Assembly: GCF_050320395.1 (NCBI RefSeq)
Contig: NZ_CP144459.1
Location: 1,364,001 to 1,428,000, forward strand
Length of the DNA: 64,000 bases
From: Treponema_C sp050320395
GTDB lineage: Bacteria; Spirochaetota; Spirochaetia; Treponematales; Treponemataceae
Direction of reading: 5' to 3'
Shown here piece after piece: positions 28,246 to 36,453 of the stretch (the first letter of the stretch is position 1; the number at the start of each line of letters is the position of its first letter). The notes beneath the pieces were generated by a model that was not told the origin of the DNA, ran no database searches, and saw only the letters and a program-made list of their open reading frames with translations. The position numbers were made by a program, and so were the translations under genes.

Positions 28246-29718
28246 TCAGCGTCTTTGTTTACCGCGGCGGATATGCTTTATGATATTATAAGCCCCGTTA
28301 TATATGCCCGCTTTTGCGTTTTTAATAATATGTGTACAGTATAGATCCAAAAGATCCGTATCGGTTGTTAAAACATCCAAGGTTCTGTATAAGCCCGACG
28401 GGGAGGATGTTTCTATCGTTCCGTCTCCGCATTCGGAACTTCGGATTGCACCCCATGCTTCATGACGTCCTACGCGGTGAATAAAAAGTTTAGGAACCGG
28501 ATAAAAAGATAATTCGCTGGGTTTGGTAATCAGTACATCGCATACGCGCATAAGCAGATTTGTCGTATAAACGGCCGCATAAAAATCGTCGTGCAAAAAA
28601 ACATGTACGCCTTGCAGGTCTCCTTCGCGTATTTCATCTATAAAGGCTATGGTTTGCTTCCGGTCGGTGTGCATAGTATACCGAATACCGCTTAAACGCA
28701 ATTCTTCTTCAAGCAAAGCCCATCTTCCCTTATGGTCTCCCATATTGATGCATAAAGCGGCCTTTCCCTTTTCGATGGCGCCTTTTCCTTTGCGTGCGAT
28801 TTCTGCAAATTTCATTACCTGGGCACCGGCTCCGCCCATGCTGAGTAAAAAGCGCCGGGCCTTTCCGTCTTTCATGCGTTTGCGCCGCAAATCGCAGTCG
28901 TACTCTATATTCGACACGATTTCGTGATCCACAAAATGCCCCGCTTCAAAAATATCCGAGGCGGGCATACAGTTTTGTATACCGGAATCCGTATCACCCA
29001 TTGCAAACAGGGTTCTGTATCCCATAAAGGTTGAAGGCGACTGTACCGCATGTGTCGTTCCTTCTACAATGTGGAAGGCGAGGGGAAAATTATCCGGAAC
29101 TACCGTAATAGTGTTTTTTAATCCGGCTCTGACAGCCCCGTGGCCGACCCAGGGATGAGTGGATAAAAGCGGAAAATCGGCGGGAATATCACGGAAAAGA
29201 GCGGCATACATATCGGCCATTGCCGCATTTTTTAATGATGCCGAAAGCTTTTGGGCAGCGGTCGAAGTGATTTTTTCCCAAAAAAAGTTGTTAAAAAAAC
29301 GTGAATGCTGGGATACGCGTGAGCCCAAGTTGTACCAATATTCCATACTCCGTATGGTTTTTCCCGCAGCCGTATCGGGAAAAGAAAGCATATCGAACCA
29401 ATAGGGAATAAGACCTGCATGTTTTGCAGCCGAGGCGAGGGCAATTGCGATTCTGCAGTGGCCGAATCCCATACGCATCGTACCGAGCATAATACCTTTT
29501 TGTTCGTCAAAGGCGTTTCGCTCCGCTTCGGGGACGATTTTTTTTTCGGTAACCGCCATTAAGCCGAAGTCGTCATAACCTCCCGTATGAGGAACCGCTG
29601 TAAGTTCAGGCGGTGTTTCCGTTTCAAAGCCGTATTTCCGTGCATAATATTTTGAAAAAAACGTTCCGATACGCAGTTTTTTTTCGCTGACCGAATTTCC
29701 GTACACCTTTTGTTCCAT
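28246..29718 (-). CDS. GT-B (MurG/MGDG-synthase-like) fold protein, function unknown
   Basis: A 490-aa soluble protein. I do not recognise a named family, but the layout is that of a GT-B glycosyltransferase. The N-terminal half has MRMGFGHCRIAIALA, like the GHxxxA start of MGDG synthases. The C-terminal half begins LLSMGGAGAQ (the glycine-rich loop of MurG-type enzymes) and has CDVLITKPSELSFYPVPKL, in the place of the sugar-nucleotide-binding DxxxxKPG motif. GGLT is replaced by SELS, so donor specificity may differ. It may glycosylate a diacylglycerol or other lipid. It is upstream of aroC on the same strand. Confidence 0.55.
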   Translation of the reverse strand: MEQKVYGNSVSEKKLRIGTFFSKYYARKYGFETETPPELTAVPHTGGYDDFGLMAVTEKKIVPEAERNAFDEQKGIMLGTMRMGFGHCRIAIALASAAKHAGLIPYWFDMLSFPDTAAGKTIRSMEYWYNLGSRVSQHSRFFNNFFWEKITSTAAQKLSASLKNAAMADMYAALFRDIPADFPLLSTHPWVGHGAVRAGLKNTITVVPDNFPLAFHIVEGTTHAVQSPSTFMGYRTLFAMGDTDSGIQNCMPASDIFEAGHFVDHEIVSNIEYDCDLRRKRMKDGKARRFLLSMGGAGAQVMKFAEIARKGKGAIEKGKAALCINMGDHKGRWALLEEELRLSGIRYTMHTDRKQTIAFIDEIREGDLQGVHVFLHDDFYAAVYTTNLLMRVCDVLITKPSELSFYPVPKLFIHRVGRHEAWGAIRSSECGDGTIETSSPSGLYRTLDVLTTDTDLLDLYCTHIIKNAKAGIYNGAYNIIKHIRRGKQRR

Positions 29719-29786
29719 ATGTTCCTTCCGTAATGCACACTCTATATCCCCGCATAAGAATTTTCAAGAGCTCATTCCCCCGTTTC

Positions 29787-29815
29787 TTGACTTTTTTTCC
29801 ATAAAGCTTTATAAA
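29787..29815 (+). promoter_or_regulatory. Promoter of leuCD
   Basis: -35 TTGACT (29787-29792), 17 bp, -10 TATAAA (29810-29815). The predicted leader is about 36 nt and ends in the Shine-Dalgarno GAGAGACAGG. Confidence 0.7.
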
Positions 29816-29857
29816 TACTTCAAGACTTTAGTATACATAAAATTTTGAGAGACAGGT

Positions 29858-31147
29858 ATGGGAAAAACAATAGCCGAAAAAATATTCGATGCTCATCTTG
29901 TAGATAAGCCCTTCGATAATATGTGTGTGTTAAAACTGGATCGGGTTTTTTGCCACGAAATCACCACTCCCGTTGCGATTATGGATTTGCAGGAAAAGGG
30001 AAAGGACACCGTGTTCGATCCGTCAAAAATAAAGGCGGTTATAGATCACGTAACTCCCGCCAAGGATTCAAAAACGGCCGAACAGGGAAAAATCCTGCGC
30101 GATTGGGCAAAGCGCAATAAGATACGGGATTTTTTCGATATAGGTTCAAACGGTGTCTGCCACGCTTTGTTTTCGGAAAAGGGTTTTGTACATCCCGGCT
30201 TTACGGTCATTATGGGAGACAGCCATACCTGTACCTACGGAGCTTTCGGAGCCTTTGCCGCGGGAGTCGGCACAACCGACCTTGAAGTTGCCGTGTTAAA
30301 GGGTGTCTGCGCTTTTTATGAGCCTAAAACGATTAAAATAGGCTTAAACGGCCGTTTAAAAGAAAGGGTTTACGCTAAAGACGTGATACTCCATATTATC
30401 TCCCATATCGGCGTAAACGGCGCCACAAACTGCATTATGGAATTTACCGGAGATGCCGTAAAGTCAATGTCGATGGAAGAACGCATGACCCTGTGCAATA
30501 TGGCCGTTGAAGCGGGGGCAACATCCGGTATCTGTATGCCCGATGAGGTAACGGTAGAGTATTTATGGCCCTTTATCAAAGACGAATTCGATTCCAAAGA
30601 AGCCGCTGTCAAAGCCTTTTCCGTGTGGACATCCGATGCCGATGCCCTGTACGAAAAAGTCTACGACTTTGATGTATCGGCCTTTGAGCCCGTGTGTACC
30701 TTCGGTTATAAGCCCGACCGGGTAAAACCGCTTACCGAAATGGAAGGCACAAAGATAAATCAAGTGTATATAGGTTCCTGTACAAACGGACGCATAAGCG
30801 ATTTACGTATTGCAGCTTCGGTATTACAAAGAGCTCTCGCCGCCGGTAAAAAGCCGCATCCCGATGTGCGCTCCATTGTGTCGCCCGCAACGCCTGCCGT
30901 ATACCGCCAAGCCTTGAGCGAGGGGCTTATAGACATCTTTATGGAAGCGGGCTTTTGCGTAACAAACCCTACTTGCGGCGCCTGCTTGGGCATGAGTAAC
31001 GGAGTGCTTGCAAACGGGGAAGTGTGCGCTTCAACTACAAACCGTAATTTCAGCGGACGTATGGGTAAGGGCGGTACCGTCCATTTGATGAGCCCCGCCG
31101 CAGCCGCAGCCGCTTCTCTTGCAGGCTGTATAACCGCCGACTGGTAA
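29858..31147 (+). CDS. leuC: Isopropylmalate/dimethylmalate-type dehydratase, large subunit
   Basis: A 429-aa aconitase-superfamily subunit. The 4Fe-4S ligands are seen in GSCTNGRISDLR and NPTCGACLGMSNG, with the arginine-rich TTNRNFSGRMGKGG after them; GDSHTCTYGAFGAFAAGVGTTD is the substrate-side signature. Its length matches the short type II LeuC/HacA/DmdA group, not the ~466-aa type I. It acts with the small subunit next to it. No leuA or leuB is in the window, so 2,3-dimethylmalate or homoaconitate are possible alternatives to 3-isopropylmalate. Confidence 0.85.
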   Translation: MGKTIAEKIFDAHLVDKPFDNMCVLKLDRVFCHEITTPVAIMDLQEKGKDTVFDPSKIKAVIDHVTPAKDSKTAEQGKILRDWAKRNKIRDFFDIGSNGVCHALFSEKGFVHPGFTVIMGDSHTCTYGAFGAFAAGVGTTDLEVAVLKGVCAFYEPKTIKIGLNGRLKERVYAKDVILHIISHIGVNGATNCIMEFTGDAVKSMSMEERMTLCNMAVEAGATSGICMPDEVTVEYLWPFIKDEFDSKEAAVKAFSVWTSDADALYEKVYDFDVSAFEPVCTFGYKPDRVKPLTEMEGTKINQVYIGSCTNGRISDLRIAASVLQRALAAGKKPHPDVRSIVSPATPAVYRQALSEGLIDIFMEAGFCVTNPTCGACLGMSNGVLANGEVCASTTNRNFSGRMGKGGTVHLMSPAAAAAASLAGCITADW

Positions 31148-31158
31148 AGGAAAAAGAT

Positions 31159-31689
31159 ATGAAAGTGTTTGAAGGAAAGGTACTTTTTTTGGACAGGTCG
31201 GATATCAATACGGATGAAATTATTCCCGCCCGCTATTTAACCGAAATATCAAAACAGGCTTTAAAGCCGTATTTGCTTGAAGATTTAAAGCTTGACGGCT
31301 TTAATCCTAAAACCGATATAGCCGAAAAAAGCGTGATTATAACGCGCAGCAACTTCGGCTGCGGCTCTTCGCGCGAACACGCTCCCTGGGCCTTGGAAGT
31401 CAACGGCATCTATGCCGTTGTTGCGGTAAACTTTGCGCGTATATTCCGCCAAAATATGTTTAACAGGGGAATGCTCGCCGCCGAACTCGACGAACAAACA
31501 GTCAATTCAATATTCGATACCTTTGCGGGAAAAAACTGTACCTGCCGCATAGAAATAGGTGCTGCCTGTACTCTCGGTTTGAACGGAGCGGGGGGACTGA
31601 GCGCTTCGCATACCTTCCGCTTAAATGCTTTCGACCGAGCCCTTGTCGAAAGCGGCGGCTGGCTCGGCTATGCCGAGCGCAATTATTGA
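31159..31689 (+). CDS. leuD: Isopropylmalate/dimethylmalate-type dehydratase, small subunit
   Basis: A 176-aa swivel-domain subunit with FLDRSDINTDEIIPARYL at the start and the signature NFGCGSSREHAPWAL. FARIFRQNMFNRGML matches the family. The stretch YLTE is the loop that varies with substrate in LeuD homologues. It lies 11 bases after leuC. It is shorter than the ~200-aa type I LeuD, matching its type II partner. Confidence 0.85.
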   Translation: MKVFEGKVLFLDRSDINTDEIIPARYLTEISKQALKPYLLEDLKLDGFNPKTDIAEKSVIITRSNFGCGSSREHAPWALEVNGIYAVVAVNFARIFRQNMFNRGMLAAELDEQTVNSIFDTFAGKNCTCRIEIGAACTLGLNGAGGLSASHTFRLNAFDRALVESGGWLGYAERNY

Positions 31690-31702
31690 AAAGAGATTTT
31701 TA

Positions 31703-31744
31703 AAAAAGCGGCGTCCGCCGGGCCGCCGGCTTCTGCCGCTTTTT
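31703..31744. terminator. Bidirectional terminator between leuD and the HMA-like gene
   Basis: AAAAAGCGGC (31703-31712) pairs with GCCGCTTTTT (31735-31744), enclosing further GC-rich pairs. A-runs and T-runs on both sides suit termination in both directions. It abuts the stop codon of the minus-strand gene. Confidence 0.8.
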
Positions 31745-31950
31745 CAGCCTAAAACATCAAAGCCGCATGAGGATATTGCCGTTTTGATTTTATCCAAGTC
31801 GGCGGCACTTTCATCCAAGCTGAAGGCAACCTGCGCTTTTTCAAAGCTTACCGTGCAGTTTGATACTCCCCGGATAACGGAAACCGCTTCAAAAATCTTT
31901 TTTTCGTCATCCGGGCCCAGCATACCTGCAACGTAAATCTTTTGATCCAT
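31744..31950 (-). CDS. Small HMA-like ferredoxin-fold protein lacking CxxC
   Basis: A 68-aa protein with the beta-alpha-beta-beta-alpha-beta pattern of a heavy-metal-associated domain (KIYVAGMLGPDDEKKIFEA, then VSNCTVSFEKAQVAFSL, then IKTAISSCGFDV). The metal-binding CxxC loop is replaced by LGPDDE, so copper binding by that loop is not expected. Two lone cysteines remain. The start is ATG 31950, with GGAG 7 nt upstream; a longer frame to 32061 runs into rlmN and is unlikely. It lies between rlmN and leuD. Function unknown. Confidence 0.6.
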   Translation of the reverse strand: MDQKIYVAGMLGPDDEKKIFEAVSVIRGVSNCTVSFEKAQVAFSLDESAADLDKIKTAISSCGFDVLG

Positions 31951-31999
31951 CTTTTTAACTCCTTGAGACTTTTTAGTATAGATGTACGTACGGTTCGTT

Positions 32000-33040
32000 T
32001 TACGCAACCGGCATCCCGGTATCACTCTTTGTTTTTCCAAGCTGACCGCAGGCTCCCGCAACCGATGAACCGCGTTTTGTCCGCACCGTTACGTTCAATC
32101 CTGCATTTTCCAATGCTTTGCAAAAAAAGTCAACCTCTTTTGAAGACGGCGCTTCGTAGGGAAGGCCTTCTACCCGATTCCAGGGAATAAGATTTATATG
32201 GACGGGAAGACTGCGGGCAAAGCCGATAAGATTTTGTGCACTGTTTTCCCCTGTGTTTACACCCTTCATTAAAGCCGCTTCCAAGGTACAGCGATGCCCC
32301 GTTTTTTCACTGTAGTAACGTATGGCATCGGCAAGATTGTGCAGGCTCTGAGACTTTGCAACGGGCATCAATTTTTCGCGAAGTTCCGGATCAGCTGTCG
32401 TAAGAGAAACCGCCAAACGGACGGCGGGCCCCTTATCCGCCAAATCGTATATACCCTCAATTATGCCGCAGGTTGAAAGGGTAATCCGCCTTACCGATAA
32501 ATTGCGTCCGGCCTTATGGGAAAGTACCGCAATGGCCTGTCTCACCGCATTCAAATTCAACAAGGGTTCTCCCATACCCATAAAGACAATATTTTGCAAT
32601 GTTCCGGCATTGCGTTCAAGCTGTAAAAACTGTTCGACAATTTCCGCCGCGGTTAAATTGCGGGCAAAACCGAGGGTTCCCGTTTTGCAGAATGTGCAGC
32701 CCATTGCACAGCCTGCCTGTGTCGAAAGACAGGCGGTTTTACGGCCCTCCCGGTCACACAGCAAAACGGCTTCTATCATTAAACCGTCTTGTAAGCGTAC
32801 TTGCAGTTTAAGCGTACCGTCCGGATCGCGTAACAGTGTGTGTACCGATGAAGAATATATAAGAAAATCGCTGTTGAGTTTACGGCGCAATTCAAGAGAA
32901 AGATTGGTCATTTCATCAAAGCTTTGAGCGCCGTTTGCAATCCACTTGAAGATTTGCGTTCCTTTAAAAGAAGCTTCGCCGGGCATAAGCGATGCTATGT
33001 CCTCGGGCAAAAGGCCGGATAAAACGGGTTTTTCAATCAT
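32000..33040 (-). CDS. rlmN: 23S rRNA/tRNA adenine-C2 methyltransferase RlmN
   Basis: A 346-aa radical SAM enzyme. The cluster motif CAMGCTFC lies at about residue 115, followed by FMGMGEPLLN (SAM binding). The C-terminal cysteine in VAGACGQL is the residue that forms the transient methyl adduct. It methylates A2503 of 23S rRNA and A37 of some tRNAs. It follows the TPR gene by 22 bases and precedes the HMA-like gene. Confidence 0.95.
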   Translation of the reverse strand: MIEKPVLSGLLPEDIASLMPGEASFKGTQIFKWIANGAQSFDEMTNLSLELRRKLNSDFLIYSSSVHTLLRDPDGTLKLQVRLQDGLMIEAVLLCDREGRKTACLSTQAGCAMGCTFCKTGTLGFARNLTAAEIVEQFLQLERNAGTLQNIVFMGMGEPLLNLNAVRQAIAVLSHKAGRNLSVRRITLSTCGIIEGIYDLADKGPAVRLAVSLTTADPELREKLMPVAKSQSLHNLADAIRYYSEKTGHRCTLEAALMKGVNTGENSAQNLIGFARSLPVHINLIPWNRVEGLPYEAPSSKEVDFFCKALENAGLNVTVRTKRGSSVAGACGQLGKTKSDTGMPVA

Positions 33041-33062
33041 AGTAATTTAAACCGTATGCTCT

Positions 33063-34226
33063 TTAGGCATTTATTTTTTCAAGCATTTCCGTTACGGTCG
33101 GGCTTCGAAGTCCGAGTTTTTGGAAGTCCTGCAATACTTCCACCGCTTCGGCTTTTCGGTTTGTTTTCATATAACAGTCCGCAAGGTCGATATAGAGGCG
33201 GTGGTTTTTCGGATCGGTTTGAATAAGGCGGCTTAAGCTGATAATAGCTTCTTCGTAGCGGCCTTCTCCCTTACTGATAAGGGCAAGCCCCAACACCGCA
33301 TATAAATCGTATTCAATATTGAGGGAGCGGTTGTAATAGTCGGCCGCGGTAACATAATCGCCCATATTGCGGTATGCGTCACCGGTACGGGTCAATATCA
33401 CCTTGTTTTTGGGGTCGAGTTCCAATATTTTATTCCAATACTCAATCGAGCGGAACTGCTGATTCATACCGCGGTAACAATCGGCAAGACCGAACAGAGC
33501 ATAAAAGTTGCGGCCGTCCATTTGTAAAGCGCGTTCAAAATAATAGACGCCCTTATCAAAGGTTTTTAATTTACGGTGGCAGTTTCCTATTGAGGTTAAA
33601 ACACGAATATCGACCGCCGCTTCGTTTACTTCAAGCATTTTAGCCCAATAATAGAGGGCGTCGCGGTATTCTTTAAAGTCGTAATGCAAGTGCCCCAAGC
33701 CGATAAGGGCATAGGCGTTTTCGGCTTCCATATCCAATACGCGCAGGTACAACTGTTTTGACTTTTTAAAATCGCGTATTTTACGGTAGGCATCGGCGAC
33801 GCGGGTCAGTACGGTAATATTTTTATCGTCGTGAATTAAATACTGCTCCCAAATCTCTATGGCTTTATGATACTGATTCATCGCCTTATAGCAGTCGGCA
33901 AGACCGAACAGGGCATAGTTGTTTCCCGGATGCGAGGCAAGACAGCGTGAATAATAGTCGGCGGCATCGCTGAAGCGGTTTTGTTTTCGTTCGGCGTCTC
34001 CCAAGCCTACAAGGGCGTAATTATTGTTTTCATCCGTATCAAGGATGGTTTTGAATGCCTGTTTTGCCTCTTCTATTTTATTTTCCTTTATGAGCGCGTA
34101 TCCTTTTTTGGATAATTCGGCAATTTCATTTTCTTCCGGCATATTTTGATTTATATTTTGTTCCGTAACCGATTCGGCGGATACATCCGAAACCTTATCG
34201 GTTTGCGTATAAAAACCTGTTTCCAT
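33063..34226 (-). CDS. TPR-repeat protein
   Basis: A 387-aa cytoplasmic protein made of about ten tetratricopeptide repeats from residue 35 to the end; NYALVGLGDAERKQNRFSDA and NYALFGLADCYKAMNQYHKA show the alternating pattern. The near-identical NYAL(F/I/V)GL phrase recurs every other repeat, giving a ~70-residue double repeat. The first 30 residues are polar and acidic. I recall an equivalent TPR protein in T. pallidum and T. denticola. It is probably a protein-interaction scaffold. It follows the small 34241-34591 gene by 14 bases. Confidence 0.8.
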   Translation of the reverse strand: METGFYTQTDKVSDVSAESVTEQNINQNMPEENEIAELSKKGYALIKENKIEEAKQAFKTILDTDENNNYALVGLGDAERKQNRFSDAADYYSRCLASHPGNNYALFGLADCYKAMNQYHKAIEIWEQYLIHDDKNITVLTRVADAYRKIRDFKKSKQLYLRVLDMEAENAYALIGLGHLHYDFKEYRDALYYWAKMLEVNEAAVDIRVLTSIGNCHRKLKTFDKGVYYFERALQMDGRNFYALFGLADCYRGMNQQFRSIEYWNKILELDPKNKVILTRTGDAYRNMGDYVTAADYYNRSLNIEYDLYAVLGLALISKGEGRYEEAIISLSRLIQTDPKNHRLYIDLADCYMKTNRKAEAVEVLQDFQKLGLRSPTVTEMLEKINA

Positions 34227-34240
34227 AAAATTGTCCTTTT

Positions 34241-34591
34241 TTAGTGATTTTCGTCTTTTAAATAAAACGACACGGTTGCCGCTATTTTTTTATACATATA
34301 TTCGGCTTTTCCCTTATTATGGGCAAGAATGTATAATTTTAAGGCCGATAGAAAATCGCCCTCCTTTTGCCTTATATCTCCGATTCGTGTAAGTCCGTCG
34401 GAGTACCCTGTTGTTATAAACAAACGCTGAGCGTTATGTATATCGCCTTGATTAAAAAGAACATTGCCTTTGCGGTTAAGCAGCACTTTTTGGGCGGAAG
34501 ACAGGGAACCGACAGGGGAATCGGAACTTTTTATAAATCCTCCTGCAGCCGCATTTGATATCGAATTGATTTTTTTTACATCGGAGGTCAT
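34241..34591 (-). CDS. Small conserved helical protein upstream of TPR gene
   Basis: A 116-aa protein. Residues 35-110 are helical with TPR-like spacing (LNRKGNVLFNQGDIHNAQRLF, then LTRIGDIRQKEGDFLSALKLY), so it is probably a two-repeat TPR adaptor. I do not recognise a specific function. The start is ATG 34591, 6 nt after GAGG; an upstream TTG at 34603 overlaps that Shine-Dalgarno and is rejected. It leads an operon with the TPR protein and perhaps rlmN. Confidence 0.65.
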   Translation of the reverse strand: MTSDVKKINSISNAAAGGFIKSSDSPVGSLSSAQKVLLNRKGNVLFNQGDIHNAQRLFITTGYSDGLTRIGDIRQKEGDFLSALKLYILAHNKGKAEYMYKKIAATVSFYLKDENH

Positions 34592-34624
34592 TTCTTTCCT
34601 CAAATTTTATCGTTATTATATTAT

Positions 34625-34664
34625 GGTATACTAATATTTTATACCAATAGTTCCGATTTGTCAA
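34625..34664 (-). promoter_or_regulatory. Promoter and dyad of the TPR operon
   Basis: Minus strand -35 TTGACA (34659-34664), 17 bp, -10 TAAAAT (34636-34641). An inverted repeat GGTATA/TATACC (34625-34645) straddles the -10, a possible operator. The -35 overlaps the end of rsmD. Confidence 0.65.
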
Positions 34665-35221
34665 AACATTTTTTTGTAAAAATCGATTATTGAACGGCCG
34701 TATACGCGCTTATCGGTTTTTGTAAGACAGCCCACCGTATCGGGCATGTCGACTTCGGCGGGACGGTGGATGAGGACGGTGCCTCCGTCTTTTAAAAGAC
34801 CGTCATTTGTCGCGCTTTTATCGGCTATGCTTTGTATAAGCTGGACGTGAAATTTGTAGGGGAAGGGCGGGTCGCAAAAAATAATGTCGAATGAGTCTTT
34901 TGAGCGCTTAATAAAAAGTTCAACCGGCATAAAGCGGCATTCAATTTTTTTCTTGAGTTCTTTTTCGCTTAAAGACACGTTTTTAAGCAGGGTATCAATT
35001 TTTATCTTATCTTTTTCGCATAAGACAATGCGCTCGGCACCTCGCGAAGAGGCTTCAAGGGCGATTATTCCGCTTCCCGAAAATAAATCCAAAAACGCTT
35101 TACCCCCGAGCTCTCCTAAAATCGCAAAAAAAGATTCGCGCATCTTATCCATTGCAGGTCTTATAATGCCGTCGGGGCATTTTATCATACGTCCTTTTAA
35201 TTGTCCGCCCGTTATACGCAT
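34661..35221 (-). CDS. rsmD: 16S rRNA (guanine966-N2)-methyltransferase
   Basis: A 186-aa SAM-dependent methyltransferase. MRITGGQLKGRMIK and RPAMDKMRESFFAIL at the N-terminus are RsmD hallmarks; FLDLFSGSGIIALEASSRGA is the SAM-binding motif I and FCDPPFPYKF the catalytic DPPF motif. The frame is open to 35407, but the family start is ATG 35221. The extension would overlap the galM promoter on the other strand. Confidence 0.9.
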   Translation of the reverse strand: MRITGGQLKGRMIKCPDGIIRPAMDKMRESFFAILGELGGKAFLDLFSGSGIIALEASSRGAERIVLCEKDKIKIDTLLKNVSLSEKELKKKIECRFMPVELFIKRSKDSFDIIFCDPPFPYKFHVQLIQSIADKSATNDGLLKDGGTVLIHRPAEVDMPDTVGCLTKTDKRVYGRSIIDFYKKMF

Positions 35222-35300
35222 ACCGAAAACTATAAACAATGTTTTTTTGTCTGTCAAGTTTTTGCGGTGACAAAAACAAGCGTATTGTAAAAAAAATACT

Positions 35301-35329
35301 TTGCAAAATACACGGATATGTGATATACT
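35301..35329 (+). promoter_or_regulatory. galM promoter, leaderless arrangement
   Basis: -35 TTGCAA (35301-35306), 17 bp, extended -10 TGATATACT with TATACT at 35324-35329. The ATG begins 7 nt later, where transcription should start. No Shine-Dalgarno can fit between. Confidence 0.65.
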
Positions 35330-35336
35330 CTGGCCT

Positions 35337-36401
35337 ATGAAAATCAAAAAACGCCGCTTCGGTGTTTTGTCCGACGGAACAAAACTTACCTTGTATACCT
35401 TAAGCAATACTTCAATGGCTTTTTCGGTAACCGATTACGGCTGCATTATCACAAGCCTCTTTGTGCCGGATAAACAGGGAAAGCTTGAAGATATCGTACT
35501 CGGTTATTCCACAATCGAAGGTTATATCAACGATACGAATACCTATTTCGGCTCCTGCGTCGGACGCTATGCAAACCGCATCGCAAATGCGCGCTTTTCT
35601 TTAAACGGAACCGAATACCGCTTGGATGCAAATAACGGAAAAAACTGTCTGCACGGCGGCTTTAAGGGCTACAACCGCACGGTGTGGAAGTCAAAGGCAT
35701 ACCGAAAACCGGACGAAATCGGCATACGTTTTTCCCGTACCTCGCACGACGGGGAGCAGGGCTTTCCCGGTAAGCTTAAAATCGAAGTCGAATACGCGCT
35801 TACAAAAACGAACGAATTGATTTTCCGCTACAAGGCCGCCGCAAAAAAGGATACGGTTGTGTGCCTTACAAATCATTCCTATTATAATTTGGCGGGGGAG
35901 GGGGCACCCGATATTTTATCCCACCGTATGCGCATAAATGCGGATTCTTATTTACCCGTCAATTCCGATTTGATTCCGCTTAAAAAAACACCGGTCGAAA
36001 AAACACCCTTCGATTTCCGCGTGTTTAAAACAGTCGGTCAGGATATAAAAAAAGCCGGCGGCGGCTACGACCACTGTTTTTGTATCGATAAAACGGATAA
36101 ACTTTGTACTGCAGGGGCGGCAAAGGGCCTGCTTTTATGCGCCGAAGTTGAAGAAAGCGTAAGCGGCCGCACTATGAGCGTGTACACCGACTGTCCCGGC
36201 GTTCAGTTTTATACGGGTAATTTTTTGGATGTTTCCTCGGGGAAAAACGGGCTTCCGTACAAAAAACACGGCGCCTTTTGCCTTGAAACCGAAGCTTTTC
36301 CCGATTCGCCGAACAGAAGCGATTTTCCTTCCGTTGTCGTAAAGGCGGGAACCGTGTATGAAAGCCGCACGGTTCATAAATTCGGCCTTATCGGCGGTTG
36401 A
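35337..36401 (+). CDS. galM: Aldose 1-epimerase (mutarotase)
   Basis: A 354-aa galactose mutarotase-like protein. CLHGGFKGYNR and LTNHSYYNLAG supply the catalytic histidines, and FCLETEAFPDSPNR the catalytic Glu near the C-terminus. It interconverts alpha and beta anomers of aldoses. Start ATG 35337 (MKIKKRRFG) is chosen over an upstream TTG, which is the -35 box. The mRNA appears leaderless. It is followed by the V-ATPase operon, which has its own promoter. Confidence 0.9.
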   Translation: MKIKKRRFGVLSDGTKLTLYTLSNTSMAFSVTDYGCIITSLFVPDKQGKLEDIVLGYSTIEGYINDTNTYFGSCVGRYANRIANARFSLNGTEYRLDANNGKNCLHGGFKGYNRTVWKSKAYRKPDEIGIRFSRTSHDGEQGFPGKLKIEVEYALTKTNELIFRYKAAAKKDTVVCLTNHSYYNLAGEGAPDILSHRMRINADSYLPVNSDLIPLKKTPVEKTPFDFRVFKTVGQDIKKAGGGYDHCFCIDKTDKLCTAGAAKGLLLCAEVEESVSGRTMSVYTDCPGVQFYTGNFLDVSSGKNGLPYKKHGAFCLETEAFPDSPNRSDFPSVVVKAGTVYESRTVHKFGLIGG

Positions 36402-36426
36402 TTTATTTTTGGCAAAACGTTATTCT
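36398..36426 (+). promoter_or_regulatory. Candidate promoter of the V-ATPase operon
   Basis: -35 TTGATT (36398-36403), 17 bp, -10 TATTCT (36421-36426). The -35 overlaps the galM stop codon. The atpE ATG is 28 bases further, after the Shine-Dalgarno GAGGGG. Confidence 0.5.
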
Positions 36427-36453
36427 ATATAAAGCTATTTTACGAGGGGTTCT

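Noticed and set aside
33063..34226. Similar DNA phrases every ~210 bases
   Set aside because: They are the coding signature of tandem TPR units, not a separate DNA repeat element.
35301..35336. N-terminal extension of galM
   Set aside because: The extension starts at a TTG that is the -35 box of the galM promoter, and the family starts at MKIKKRRFG.
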